From Waltergamsia citrina (lineage: Eukaryota > Ascomycota > Sordariomycetes > Hypocreales > Bionectriaceae): a stretch of DNA of 64,000 nt. The stretch covers positions 62,001 to 126,000 of the forward strand of contig JAKLNE010000072.1 in NCBI GenBank assembly GCA_022814615.1, given 5' to 3'. The notes under the pieces were generated by a model that searched no databases, was not told the DNA's origin, and saw only the letters and a list, made by a program, of their open reading frames with translations. Made by a program: the position numbers and the translations under genes. Numbering within the stretch: the first letter of the stretch is position 1; each line of letters starts with the position of its first letter. Shown piece after piece: positions 43,651 to 53,461 of the stretch.

Positions 43651-44421
43651 GCTTGTAAGAGTCGAGCACACAGAGTTCAAGAGGCGGGAAGCGTAGTTAT
43701 TCTGCACCGTTGATTTGTGCCGATTCTTGTATGAATATTGTACATACACCACATATATGCATTAGACCCTGTATTTCACTATAGAAGAGATAGTTGAAAA
43801 TTTGAAGAACGCGAGAGAGCGTAGCGCCGAATTTTCTAACAACCTTATTTTTTCTTCTTCTTCTTCTTCTTCTTTTTAATTACTTGTTTATTTGCTTTGC
43901 TACTAAGGTATGTATTTGGACGTCATGATGGTGTGTATTGAGTGCTTGTGATGAATTGGGACCTTAGTACTGGTACCCTGACGTGCTCATGGCTCAAGTT
44001 TGAACGAGCGTACAGAATACTTCTAGGAGTAGTAGTACTACTACTTACTAGTACTTGTGGTAATTACCACGCCAGCTGCCCACTGAAATAACAGCATCCA
44101 CAAGGCGTCACCTAACATTCGCCTCAGGGACTTACCCTAAGTAGTCGCTGTCGTAGCATCTTCACATTCACTTAATACATTATAAATTATGCCTAGCTAC
44201 GCTGAGACCAAGACTGGTATGTAAATGAATATGCGGTAATAAAGATAGAGGGTAAATTGATTCATCGCCTTTACTGGCCTCCGTTCAGTGGTCGGAATGA
44301 TAAGACTGAACATTGGTGGTCATTTCCACGCTATATAACTAATCCCTCAATCTCCTGTGGGGGATTTCTTGCTATTCATTAACATATTGCCTTCCACCTA
44401 GGTTGCATTCAGGCAGTCACA
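43651..44421. other. Intergenic with two perfect palindromes and a TTC repeat
   Basis: Seven TTC triplets at 43852-43872, then palindromes at 44028-44045 and 44057-44070. No gene is seen. This is the upstream region of the M20 amidohydrolase. Confidence 0.5.
44028..44070. promoter_or_regulatory. Two adjacent perfect palindromes (possible operator)
   Basis: AGTAGTAGTACTACTACT (44028-44045) and GTGGTAATTACCAC (44057-44070) are both perfect palindromes, 11 bases apart and about 350 bases before the amidohydrolase start. Dyads of this size can bind dimeric regulators. The first could equally be a chance product of a trinucleotide repeat. Confidence 0.3.
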
Positions 44422-45848
44422 ATGACAGCACAAGCCCCCCAGGACGTTTCATCCTTGATTTCCTCGTCAATAGACTCATTTTATGAAAGCATCAAATCCC
44501 TTAATTACAAGGTATTCCCTCCTGCTTCCCCGCTGCAACTGTCTCATGAATCTACGTCTCCGCCCGGCCGAGTACTAATGATAATAGATTCACGCCGAGC
44601 CAGAACTTGCCTACGAGGAGCACAAGGCTCATTCCAACTTCACTGCTCTCCTCTCCTCGCCGCCCTTTGCAGATCTTGGCGTTGTCGTCACGCCCCGTGC
44701 CTTCGGCCTCGACACGGCTTTCTCGGCCGATTTCGGCACCGGGGGGCGTCTTGTCGTTTTCAACTCCGAGTACGATGCACTGCCCGGTATCGGTCATGCC
44801 TGCGGGCATAATCTTATCGCTTCCTCTGGGTTAGCAGCCTTCATAGGGGCTGTCCATGCTCTTAAGAGCTCGGGACTGCCTGGGCGTGTTCGCCTGCTTG
44901 GAACACCAGCGGAAGAAGGCGGCGGCGGCAAGCTTGTTCTTATACGCGCTGGCGGATTTAACCATGCAGCGGCCTGTCTTATGACGCATCCTGGCCCGCA
45001 ATACCTCCTCAGCGGGAACGTCTCTGGTGTTGCCGCCGTGAAGATGCTTGCAAATGTGAAATGGCGCATCAGTTTTAGCGGGACGACTGCACATGCAGCT
45101 ATGGAGCCGTGGAACGGCGTCAATGCCCTTGATGCCATTTGCTTATCCTACAATGCTATCTCCATGCTGAGGCAGCAAATCCGCCCTCACGAGCGCATCC
45201 ATGGCGTTTTTGACGAGGCTGGCGATCGACCTAACGTCATTCCCGGCAAGACGAAAGTTAGCTACTACGGTTAGACACGAAACTTCCGGTAAACCCGCTG
45301 GTGACATGGCTGATCAATTGTCGATAGTACGAAGTGACACGCTAGCTGCTGCAGAGCGCTTATGGAATAGAGTCAAGCAATGCTTTGAAGGAGCCGCCCT
45401 TGCTACTGGATGCACTGTATCATACGAGCATATCAATTCTTATGCTGACCTCCGATCCTCTCTGCCCCTTTGCGAGGCATTCGTTTCGACCATGTCTGAG
45501 CTTTCCTCGACCGAAGCAAACAAGGACAGCCATGATAACAGCAGCGAGAAGGGAAAGACTGTCTCTCTCGGAAACCCTTCCGATTTCTTAGCTGGCTCGA
45601 CTGACATGGGCAATGTTTGCTACGAATGCCCAGGTTTCCACGGTGCATTTGGCATCGACACAGTGAATGGACAGGGTAACCACACAAGGGGCTTCGCCGA
45701 TGCATCGGAGCTGGAGAAGTCTCTCGTCAGAGCCGTGGATTGGGGTAAAGGGATGGCTATTGTAGGTTGGCGGGTGTTGAGCGACAACGAGTTCGCCGCA
45801 GAAGTCAAGGACGCTTGGGAAAAGGACATGAAAATCGCGGCTTTGTAA
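44422..45848 (+). CDS. Peptidase M20-family amidohydrolase (ACY1L2-like)
   Basis: Exons 44422-44511, 44588-45269 and 45328-45848 give 430 residues. The family pattern runs IHAEPELAYEEHKAH, then FNSEYDALPGIGHACGHNLIA with the metal-binding His and Asp, PAEEGGGGK with the catalytic Glu pair, the lid-domain GTTAHAAMEPWNGVNALDA, and near the end STDMGNVCYECPGFH with another metal-site Asp. It should hydrolyse an amide bond of an N-acyl amino acid, dipeptide or related small molecule using two metal ions. No signal peptide, so probably cytosolic. Intron 1 has an ACTAATG branch site. The junction of exons 2 and 3 (SYYVRSDTLAAAERLW) restores the family frame over an in-frame TAG. Confidence 0.87.
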
Positions 45849-46464
45849 ATTGTGAAAAGAGTCGAGGTCTCTGTCAAGATTTCCGCCTCTTCACATTACG
45901 CACAGCTGTTTGCATATTGTAATCCTAGTCTTACCCACTTCACGTTCCCACATCATTGGCTAATCCATTTGAACAACGGATGGGAATGAGTTCCATGCGT
46001 GAGCGAACAAGGATTGTGATCGTGAATTCCAGATCAAAACCCTCATGTGAACCAATGAGAAGAGGTAGCCATCTTGTACTTGTTAAGTTGTTAGGCAAGG
46101 ATAAAATACCTAATGGTACGCGCAAATTGTACCTATGCACACACTTTCTTAGAAATGATACCTAGTCAGTAGTAGTGAAATAATTCACGAGTGCTATCAT
46201 CTTGCACCATACACTTTAGGTAAGAGCACTATCTTCAGGATCCTGCAGTTTGTTGCTGTGGGCATGTTGAAAGAATGTAAAGAAAGCAATTAAATAAAGG
46301 AAAGAAAAATAAATACTGCTTGTAACGTATATATACAACCCGTAGACACAGGACTCCAGGCAGAATACTAGACAGGGTTGAAATCATTTTATACTTAGCC
46401 GTTCTCTTCTCTCTGTCCCGCTGCGCACGCCACACTTTTACTTCGACGGATTCAATCCTCCAAT
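45849..46464. other. Intergenic, no gene seen
   Basis: AT-rich spacer with a TATATATA-like stretch near 46328 and pyrimidine-rich leader (CTTCTCTCTGTCCC) before the SDR start. Confidence 0.4.
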
Positions 46465-47295
46465 ATGGCAGAAAAAACTACGCAATCGGTAACCGTTGTC
46501 ATCGGTGTTGGTGGAATCGGCATTACAGCTGCGCGCCGAGTTGGTAGCCGAGGGATGCTGCTGCTCGCCGACAATAACACCGCTCAACTGAATGCGGCAG
46601 CGAATGTGCTTAGAGATGAGGGCCACAGAGTCTCGACTTTCGAACTTGATATTACTGATCAAGGCTCAGTTGATAGACTCGGAAACTATTGTGCTTCCCA
46701 CGGGAGGGTGGAAACCGTCATCCATACAGCGGGCCTTTCCCCGACAATGTCCTCTACAAGCTTGATATATCGAGTCAACTTGCTAGGAACTGCATTGATC
46801 ATTGAAGCCTTCCGACCTCTAATGGCCCCAGGATCATCAATGGTGTGCATCTCCAGCTGCTCTGCCCATTTAGGGCGGTCCATCAGTCGTGCGATGGAGC
46901 AACATCTCGCAACGGCACCAGCAGACCAGCTTCTGGATGTCAAAGGTATCGACGTTGTCGGAGATAACGCTGCAGAAGCTTACATGCTCTCAAAGAAAGG
47001 CAATATTCTGCGCGTACAAGCCGCAGCTGAAGGGTACGGAAAGCGTGGGGCACGCATTAATGTCGTTAGTCCTGGCATCATTTCTACACAACAGGGCCGC
47101 CATGCTTTGTCCGTATCTGGACCGGACGGTGAAAATTCCAGAGCCATGATTGAAGCGTCAGCAATGAAGAGGGTAGGAACCCAAGCCGAAGTTGCTGAGG
47201 CCATCGCGTTTCTCGCTGGGTCTTCGGCTACTTTTATCTCGGGATCCGAAATCCTGGTTGATGGAGGATGTACGGCTGCACTTCTTCGGGCTTAG
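46465..47295 (+). CDS. Short-chain dehydrogenase/reductase
   Basis: A single exon, 276 residues. The N-terminal Rossmann motif is GVGGIGITAARR, a variant of TGxxxGxG. The adenine pocket Asp is in LLLADNN, ELDITD marks the third strand, and IHTAGLSP replaces the usual NNAG. The catalytic Tyr-Lys pair is YMLSK (about 176-180) with a Ser in CISSCSAH. The end shows INVVSPGII, FLAGSSATFISGSEILVDGG. It looks catalytically complete. The substrate and the choice between NAD and NADP are not clear; Asp after strand 2 favours NAD. The upstream neighbour is the M20 amidohydrolase on the same strand. Confidence 0.88.
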   Translation: MAEKTTQSVTVVIGVGGIGITAARRVGSRGMLLLADNNTAQLNAAANVLRDEGHRVSTFELDITDQGSVDRLGNYCASHGRVETVIHTAGLSPTMSSTSLIYRVNLLGTALIIEAFRPLMAPGSSMVCISSCSAHLGRSISRAMEQHLATAPADQLLDVKGIDVVGDNAAEAYMLSKKGNILRVQAAAEGYGKRGARINVVSPGIISTQQGRHALSVSGPDGENSRAMIEASAMKRVGTQAEVAEAIAFLAGSSATFISGSEILVDGGCTAALLRA

Positions 47296-47509
47296 AGAAC
47301 GAATGACTGTTTGACAAAAACCAAAGAAATATAAAATCCCCTTTGTAGCGGTGAACTCAATACATTCAACTATAATCTTTACGTGAATGTGTATCAGTCG
47401 GTTGCTTTAGTACACCTCTGCTGTTTTTGTACGTGTCACAAGTGTATGAGCTGTGAATTATTGTGTAAAAGAAAGGCTTTTCTACCATTTATCTATACTG
47501 CTCAAGAAA

Positions 47510-47939
47510 CTAATACAGGCCAACGCAAATATCACCCCGAACACGGGCTGTCAAATGAACTTCAGCTTCTAAATCTAGCTTAATCCCAACAAGAAGGGCC
47601 GCTGATTTTTGATTTCCATCGTCATCTGTGGCGCCTTTGAGTAATTGACCTAGAAATTGTATTAGTATCATGTCGTAGTATACCTTTTAAACATTGAGAC
47701 AAGTCTTACCAGCTGGCTGTGATAGACCAGAGGAAGTGGGCACGTTGCTAGAGGCTTGGGCTGGCGGCGCAGACGGCTTTTGAAGCCTGCGTCCGCCCTG
47801 GGCTTGGCCTTCAGACTCCGAGTCGCTGTTGTTGTTGACGTTGTTCATTCTAGGTAGTGGAGAGTCACTGTTAGACCTTAGACTCGATTCACAGTTTGCA
47901 GATGGGTAATAGTACATACATGGCAGAAGGAGTAGACAT
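47510..47939 (-). CDS. HGDL-motif protein 3 (spliced, divergent member)
   Basis: Three exons, 47939-47920, 47849-47710 and 47649-47510, give 99 residues. Splice signals are good: GTATGT...TAG and GTAAGA...GATACTAATAC...TAG. The first 50 residues are disordered (Asn/Ser/Gln/Pro-rich). The C-terminus reads GQLLKGATDDDGNQKSAALL, then VGIKLDLEAEVHLTARVRGD and ICVGLY. This aligns without gaps to the ends of the genes at 14838 and 17089 (KLDL-E-EVHL-AR-RGD against RLDLNLDIEIQLKARIHGD) and stops at the same place. It is divergent from the LNWI-family gene at 48737, as HGDL gene 1 is from LNWI gene 1. Function is unknown. Without splicing the motif exon has no start codon and would be missed. Confidence 0.72.
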
Positions 47940-48736
47940 GTTGATACTATAAGGTTAGGGCTTTTCGTAACTGAGAACAGGTCGTTGTGGAGAAATCAAG
48001 GATTATGGCGGAAGATAAGTATCAGACCAGCTGATTATAGAGACTGAGGAATGCTAATTTGGATGATACAATTTCATTTCTCAATGTGAGAAGAAGATGA
48101 ATTCTAATATACTCTGAAAAGGCAATCTTTATGTTGTCTCTCATCGGCCAGAAAACTGCCGATGAGCCCATTCTGAAGATATCATGCGATAGTACGAGCC
48201 GAATGTTCTGATACCACCATGAGCCCCTGTTGTCGAAGTCTGTCCCTGAATCGTGGGGCATCTCGACGCGGTTCAAACTGACTGAGAATAATGCTAGTCG
48301 TGACCCCATAACGTGTGCTGTCGGATGCTCTTGGTCTAGACTCATCTCTCTAGCACTAAGCTTTTTCAATTTGTTTCAAGTCCTTGTCCGCACAACCTTT
48401 TCAGTCGGGAATCGGAGCTAGGCGTCGGAGCCTACCATGGAACGCAGGGAGAAGACTACGTTACAGGGTAAAACGCCAGGGTCCTGGATCTCGGGTCCCA
48501 CGCCACCAGGGTCTCTGATACAATAGCATCCGCAGACGAGCACACCGCTAGCGCTTCGGTTTATGTGATATTTACTGACCCTAAGAATTGATGACAAGAG
48601 TCTAAAGTCCTCCATAATTTTTGGCATATTTTTACATTCTAGACGCATTGTATAATAGAACAGATCTTTATTTGCCAGCGTGAGACCCCTGAGACCCGCG
48701 TATTCCCTTCCGCCGCAAAAGAGCAAAACATTGACC
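47940..48736. promoter_or_regulatory. Divergent intergenic region shared by the second HGDL/LNWI gene pair
   Basis: About 800 bases between two start codons pointing away from each other. A 115-codon minus-strand frame lies at 48022-48369 without motif. No shared element with the first pair's spacer (15519-15968) was spotted by eye. Confidence 0.35.
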
Positions 48737-49506
48737 ATGGTCTTGCCTATGATACTCGCCCTCACAACATGCCCGGCTATGCTGGGTACACAGGAATCTA
48801 TTCGTCAAAGCCAATCGAAGAATAGACGCGAAGAGCATCGCGCACGAAGATGCAATTTGTTTGTGTCATGTGTCAAACCCTCAGTACTCGGCCGACGCCT
48901 CGAGGGACGACAAGTGATGCTTAAGAATAATAAGGTATGACAAATTGATAAAGCCCGTCGTGAAGATAGTTTTGACTTTGTAACTAGCTGTACGTTGTGG
49001 CACACGATCAACCAGACGATGAACCATTGGACGATAGTGTTCACCCTTTTACCGGCTATTTTTTACCTTACCCAGACTCGAGCTACGAAGGCCTTGTTAG
49101 CACAATCAGCAGTGTGCAGCCGATACTGAATTGGATATATGTTGATAAGAATACGCATGAAGTCAAATATGGCGTTAGGGCGAATGCCCAAGATCATCTT
49201 ACGGGTCCATTTGACTGCACAGAACAAGATAGACGATTGAATCTAGAAGAGTGGGAGGGATTTGTTGCGGTGGAAGAAGTTTCTGGCACATGGGCAATTT
49301 ATTTTGACCGAAACGACGATGGACTTAAGACTAAAGTTCCGCTAGGAACTAGAGTATTTGAAATCGAGCTGAACAGGCGAGAGACAAAGCAAGCCAAGCC
49401 AGAAGAAGATCGGCCGTCACAAACGTTGGATAGCAAGATGGAGGAGTTAAAAAAGAGCGACGGCCAAGCCAAGGAGCATAAATTTGTACAAGATACGCAT
49501 ATTTAG
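48737..49506 (+). CDS. LNWI-family protein 2
   Basis: Exons 48737-48934 and 48988-49506 give 238 residues; the start context is GACCATGG. It is homologous to the protein at 15969 block by block: hydrophobic N-terminus MVLPMILALTTCPAMLG with a following charged stretch, a phase-0 intron after NNK just before LYV, GYFLPYP, GLVSTISSVQPILNWIYVDK, GPFDCTEQD, WEGFVAVEE and WAIYFDRNDDG. This copy has a longer lysine/glutamate-rich tail after VFEIEL. Coding sequence is more AT-rich and less optimal than copy 1. Conservation of the core and the intron position indicates a shared ancestor and retained function. No catalytic motif is recognised. Confidence 0.78.
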
Positions 49507-49914
49507 TCTTAACATAATATTCCGTACTTTCAAGAGGTCTGCCGAGCCCTTACGCATGTGTTATAGATAAACGACTGAGAGACCATACGTAGATGGCTAG
49601 TTTACAATAGGTGTACCATGATTCATTGGTCGGTATTCACGATAGAGGCAAAACTTAGCATAAATTTGTAAGCTTGTTAGCTTTCCGAGTAAGAGTGAGT
49701 TTGCTGTTCTAATGTTGAGAGGCAAGAAATCCTGAGACACTTGTTTCAGCGCCGGGTGCGTATGATAGAATCACGCCATGCCGCCGGATAAGTGGAACGA
49801 CATGTGAATGCCTTCAACCCTAGATGTACCTGCCAGAATTGTTTTCTGTCCTTTATCAATATGTAGTCAACTTCTTGAATAGTCGATAACAGTGGTACTC
49901 TTTTCATACAAAAT
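49507..49914. other. Intergenic, AT-rich, no gene seen
   Basis: About 400 bases between two same-strand genes. Nothing recognised. Confidence 0.4.
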
Positions 49915-51005
49915 ATGTCTACCGAAGTCTCGCAACTAAGTAATAATCAGTCTGTTATTGCTGAGGAGATTGCAGAGCTAGTGGTGACTGCGATCGGCGC
50001 AAATGGGCGGCAGTACTTATGTTGGAAAACGCCGACTGGGGAGTATAGACAATGTGAGTGATATTTGTAGTCTGATAGTTTCGCATGTTATTGACTTTAA
50101 GAGCGACAGACCGATATTGCCTGCCAGAACGATTAGACAAATGGCTGTTTCCCAAGAACGGTGCTACCAGACATTTCGAGACGCTGCAAGTAGTACTTTC
50201 CAGCGACGATCGATTTTGGGCCGCAGACAAGGACGGCCAAATCCAAAGTGAGGAAATCTTGCCGGCATCTTCGAAGGACGGGAACAAACGCCGAAGCGAA
50301 CTATTCTCACAACGACCGTGGCGAACTTCACGAGATACGTTCTTGGGAACTGAGAGAAGACGTGCGGCTACCGTATCTCCAGCTGAAAGAGATTTCAGGC
50401 AATCCCAAAAGGCTGGCTTCGAAGGCAGCCACTCTCGCTCCTCATCTTTAGGCGCCGTTCCTCTTGCTGCAGCGTTGCGTCGGCCGAAAAGGTTTTCTGG
50501 GCAACAATTTGTCAATTATCCAGAATATGACGTATTGAAAGAGGACACAGCCGTATCAAGTCGCTCTTCATTACTATCACAAGAATCTCTTCGTCAGCCT
50601 CCGCGATGTAGCGCCTGTTGGCGCAAATCTTGCACTACAAGCCTCGTTTCGTGGGGCTCGGACGCCACCGAGGTCGAAAAACCACTTTACATCGACTCGA
50701 GTGCTCAAACGGATTTGGCTAGCCCCTCAAGATATCGTAAAACAGACATCACGAGAGCATCTCCCACGGCAACGATACCTAGTAGCGCCGACTTTCCCTT
50801 AACGAATGTGGAAATGCATCCCACGACATCATCACCAGCAACAAATCGGAGCTCGTACGAAGAAGGAGAATCACCGAGTTCCCAGCTGTACTTTGAACCC
50901 CAAAGATTAGGAAGCGTAGGGCATTTGACGAACCCAATTTCAATGGGCAGGATGCAGGAATACTTTCGAGCTGGGAATTATGCGTTGGGCGATGCGCTGC
51001 GATGA
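49915..51005 (+). CDS. Uncharacterised protein with folded N-terminus and disordered tail
   Basis: Exons 49915-50053 and 50104-51005 give 346 residues. The intron has a TTGAC-like branch and AG acceptor and restores a continuous frame: GRQYLCWKTPTGEYRQ then STDRYCLPERLDKWLFP, followed by GATRHFETLQVVLSSDDRFW and AADKDG. The first 100 residues look like a small Trp/Tyr-rich domain; the other 240 are Ser/Arg/Pro-rich and probably disordered, with several RRP and SRSS patches. No signal peptide, membrane helix or known catalytic motif is visible. It follows the LNWI-family gene 2 on the same strand, so a link to that pair is possible but unproven. Confidence 0.6.
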
Positions 51006-52294
51006 CGATAAAGGAGGAAGAAGAAGCCCACGAGCACGGCTTTCTTTCTAACTACCGCTACCAGCTATATGTAGATCTTCGCATTTCTCGGTACCAAATA
51101 CATGATGATGTACGAGTTGGAGTTTGCTATATTTATTCTTGAAGACAAATGTGCCTTTTCCTCACATGCATTCCGTAATGGATGTAGTACTCGTAGCTCA
51201 CCCTGAGGCTGTCAGCTATTGGCTTTGAGTGCTTGATTATTAGTTCCTCGGACTTTTAAATAATGCCCTGTTCTAGTGAGCCGAAACTTCTTCTTTCGTC
51301 ATGGATCTTCACTAGACGCGGCAATACCGGTGATCCTTATCCCGCTAGCCCATATTTTTACACCTCCACACCATGCTTCTAACTTAAACTAATCTTGACG
51401 TCGACGTAAGTATGCACGTGTGAAATCAAATTTAGAGTCAGTAGCTTTAGATGCTACTGTTAATTGTTCGCTTGAGACAACTTTACTCACCCACCGATAA
51501 TTACGTTCGACTGAGCAAGCTTGAAGCATGGAAGCATCTTAAGGCCGCCAAGGGGCAGCAGGAGACCATCCACTGCTCTATTTAATGTTTGTACACATCA
51601 GTTGTAAGTGCGTGTGTGTGTATGAGTACGAGTACAAGTCTCATAGACATGCATTGCGCGGCCCTGCGGGGACTACGATCCAACTCTTGTTTAGTTGTAC
51701 TCGCACACTGGATTGACAGGGGTCACCGAGCCAGTAAGCGATATGAAAGAGTGTTGATCAGTTTTCGGAGGAAATTGGTAGATTTGGGAAGTATGACATT
51801 TAAACCATCGTCTCCTTTTAACAAGAGCGGGGCACGGTCCCCTCTAAGCAGCGTTAAGGAGTAACCTCGCTGTGGAGAAGTATCTCATGAACATCATGTC
51901 AGGGGCCCAATTGTACACAGAGTTAACTGCTTGATCAAGAAGATGAGTTGTTTTTGGGTAACTTCTTTAAAGGGAATAAGTAACAGGGTCCCGCCATCTG
52001 AATAGGCAAGACATTTATCAACCAACTTTGTGACGGAGCACTAACGCAAGCAGCGTTTTGAAAGGTGGTATCGCTCAGCATTGATCGATGCCAAATGGGG
52101 GCGGATTGCAACGCTGTATTTGCTGCGGTGATCCACAACCGCCGGCAGATGTAGGTGATCGGCACGGCATGAAACAGTGCCGATCATGCTCGGAAAATTA
52201 TTATAATACCTGGATTTGTTGCGCTGATTCAAGTTGATATGTTTTATCCGTCTCATTTTCCCTCGCCGGTCGAGCGACAAGTTGCAAGTGTTGC
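51006..52294. other. Intergenic, 1.3 kb
   Basis: No convincing gene; a 91-codon frame at 51589-51864 has no motif. A large inverted repeat lies at 52156-52186. Confidence 0.4.
52156..52186. promoter_or_regulatory. 10-bp inverted repeat upstream of the secreted-protein gene
   Basis: TGATCGGCAC (52156-52165) and GTGCCGATCA (52177-52186) are perfect arms around an 11-base loop, about 110 bases before the start codon of the next gene. The arms carry inverted CGG/CCG triplets, the half-site type used by fungal Zn2Cys6 regulators. It could alternatively be an RNA hairpin in the leader. Confidence 0.4.
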
Positions 52295-53461
52295 ATGATG
52301 TTAAGCCTGGTGCTTCTTTTACAAGCAATCTCTGCGTTGGCTGCGCCGACACGGGATGCTGTCGATCCTGTTGTGAAAGGGACGCCTCAAGTCCTTGGTC
52401 TTGTAACCGACCCAGCGCTCAATCGCGACTCTTGTGGATCAGTTCGTTTCCAGTCTCGCGACTTCTGGACCTGTCGCGACACGCAGAACCTTGGCGAAGA
52501 TGGACTGCCAATCATCGATATCGTCTCCTCAACAGCATCGTGGACGGAGTACAGCGAGGATGGCTCGCCACATCTTGAACCTTATGATGAAGAGAATGAG
52601 GGACTGATTATGAGAGGAAACAATGGAATCAACAACAAAAACACATATTTCCCCCTCCAATCCTGGCAATGCAATGAAAACGAGGCTGGAATGTGCCCGA
52701 ATAACACTAGATACACCATTTGGCCCGATAGCCCGCCAATGATCACTAGCGGTCGCGAATTCGGGATCATCACAGCATACACCTGGATTCGAAATATCAA
52801 CTCCAGACCGGACTTCAGTACGGACATACCAGATCCCTCCGTCAGCTTGTATAAGCTGACCTACGACCCATTGACGGCCGAAGAGAATGAACTTCCTCAA
52901 GTAACTCTAGTTGACGGCTTTTTTTGGCCCCAGGACTCTATTCCTTACGGCGTGTATGGAAATATTGTGCGAGGAGGTATGGCATATCTCTACGGTCAAG
53001 CATCGAACGGACATGTCGCACTGGCAAGAGTTCCCGCAGACTCTGTAAAGGACAAAGCCAAGTACGAATACTGGGTAGACGGAAAGTGGACGAGTACTCG
53101 TCCGTCCAAAGATGACCATGCCGCCATCATCCCAGAGGTTAGCGCGGGTGGGCAAGGAACGTACTACTACTCGGACATTTGGCAGTCTTATGTATGGATC
53201 GGCCAGGCAGCATTCAGTGTTTCGGCGGAATTCTTCATCACCACGGCCCCCGAGCCTATAGGACCATGGGAAAAGCCGAAGAAGTTTTATACGGGCGAGG
53301 ATGGCAACGCAGAACTTGCGGCGTACTCATTGCAGGCTCATGCCCATATGGTACCCAAAGGCAAGAACCAGATATATTTGACATATACAAAGACGGACAA
53401 CGTAGAAGGCTCGGACTTGGACATCTACTCAACACCTCTTATTTTGGTAGAATGGGAGTAG
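52295..53461 (+). CDS. Secreted DUF4185-like protein (predicted beta-propeller)
   Basis: A single exon, 388 residues. A clear signal peptide (MMLSLVLLLQAISALAAPT) with likely cleavage near residue 18. The mature part has Trp/Tyr-rich propeller-like repeats: GSVRFQSRDFWTCRDTQ, FPLQSWQCNENE, FGIITAYTWIRN, YGVYGNIVRGGMAYLYGQ, and FITTAPEPIGPWEKPKKFY. The last phrase and HAHMVPKG...IYLTYTK resemble DUF4185 and GH43-like folds, where such blades carry carbohydrate sites. Catalytic residues could not be assigned, so enzyme activity is only a guess. Two upstream ATGs are adjacent (MM). Confidence 0.7.
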   Translation: MMLSLVLLLQAISALAAPTRDAVDPVVKGTPQVLGLVTDPALNRDSCGSVRFQSRDFWTCRDTQNLGEDGLPIIDIVSSTASWTEYSEDGSPHLEPYDEENEGLIMRGNNGINNKNTYFPLQSWQCNENEAGMCPNNTRYTIWPDSPPMITSGREFGIITAYTWIRNINSRPDFSTDIPDPSVSLYKLTYDPLTAEENELPQVTLVDGFFWPQDSIPYGVYGNIVRGGMAYLYGQASNGHVALARVPADSVKDKAKYEYWVDGKWTSTRPSKDDHAAIIPEVSAGGQGTYYYSDIWQSYVWIGQAAFSVSAEFFITTAPEPIGPWEKPKKFYTGEDGNAELAAYSLQAHAHMVPKGKNQIYLTYTKTDNVEGSDLDIYSTPLILVEWE

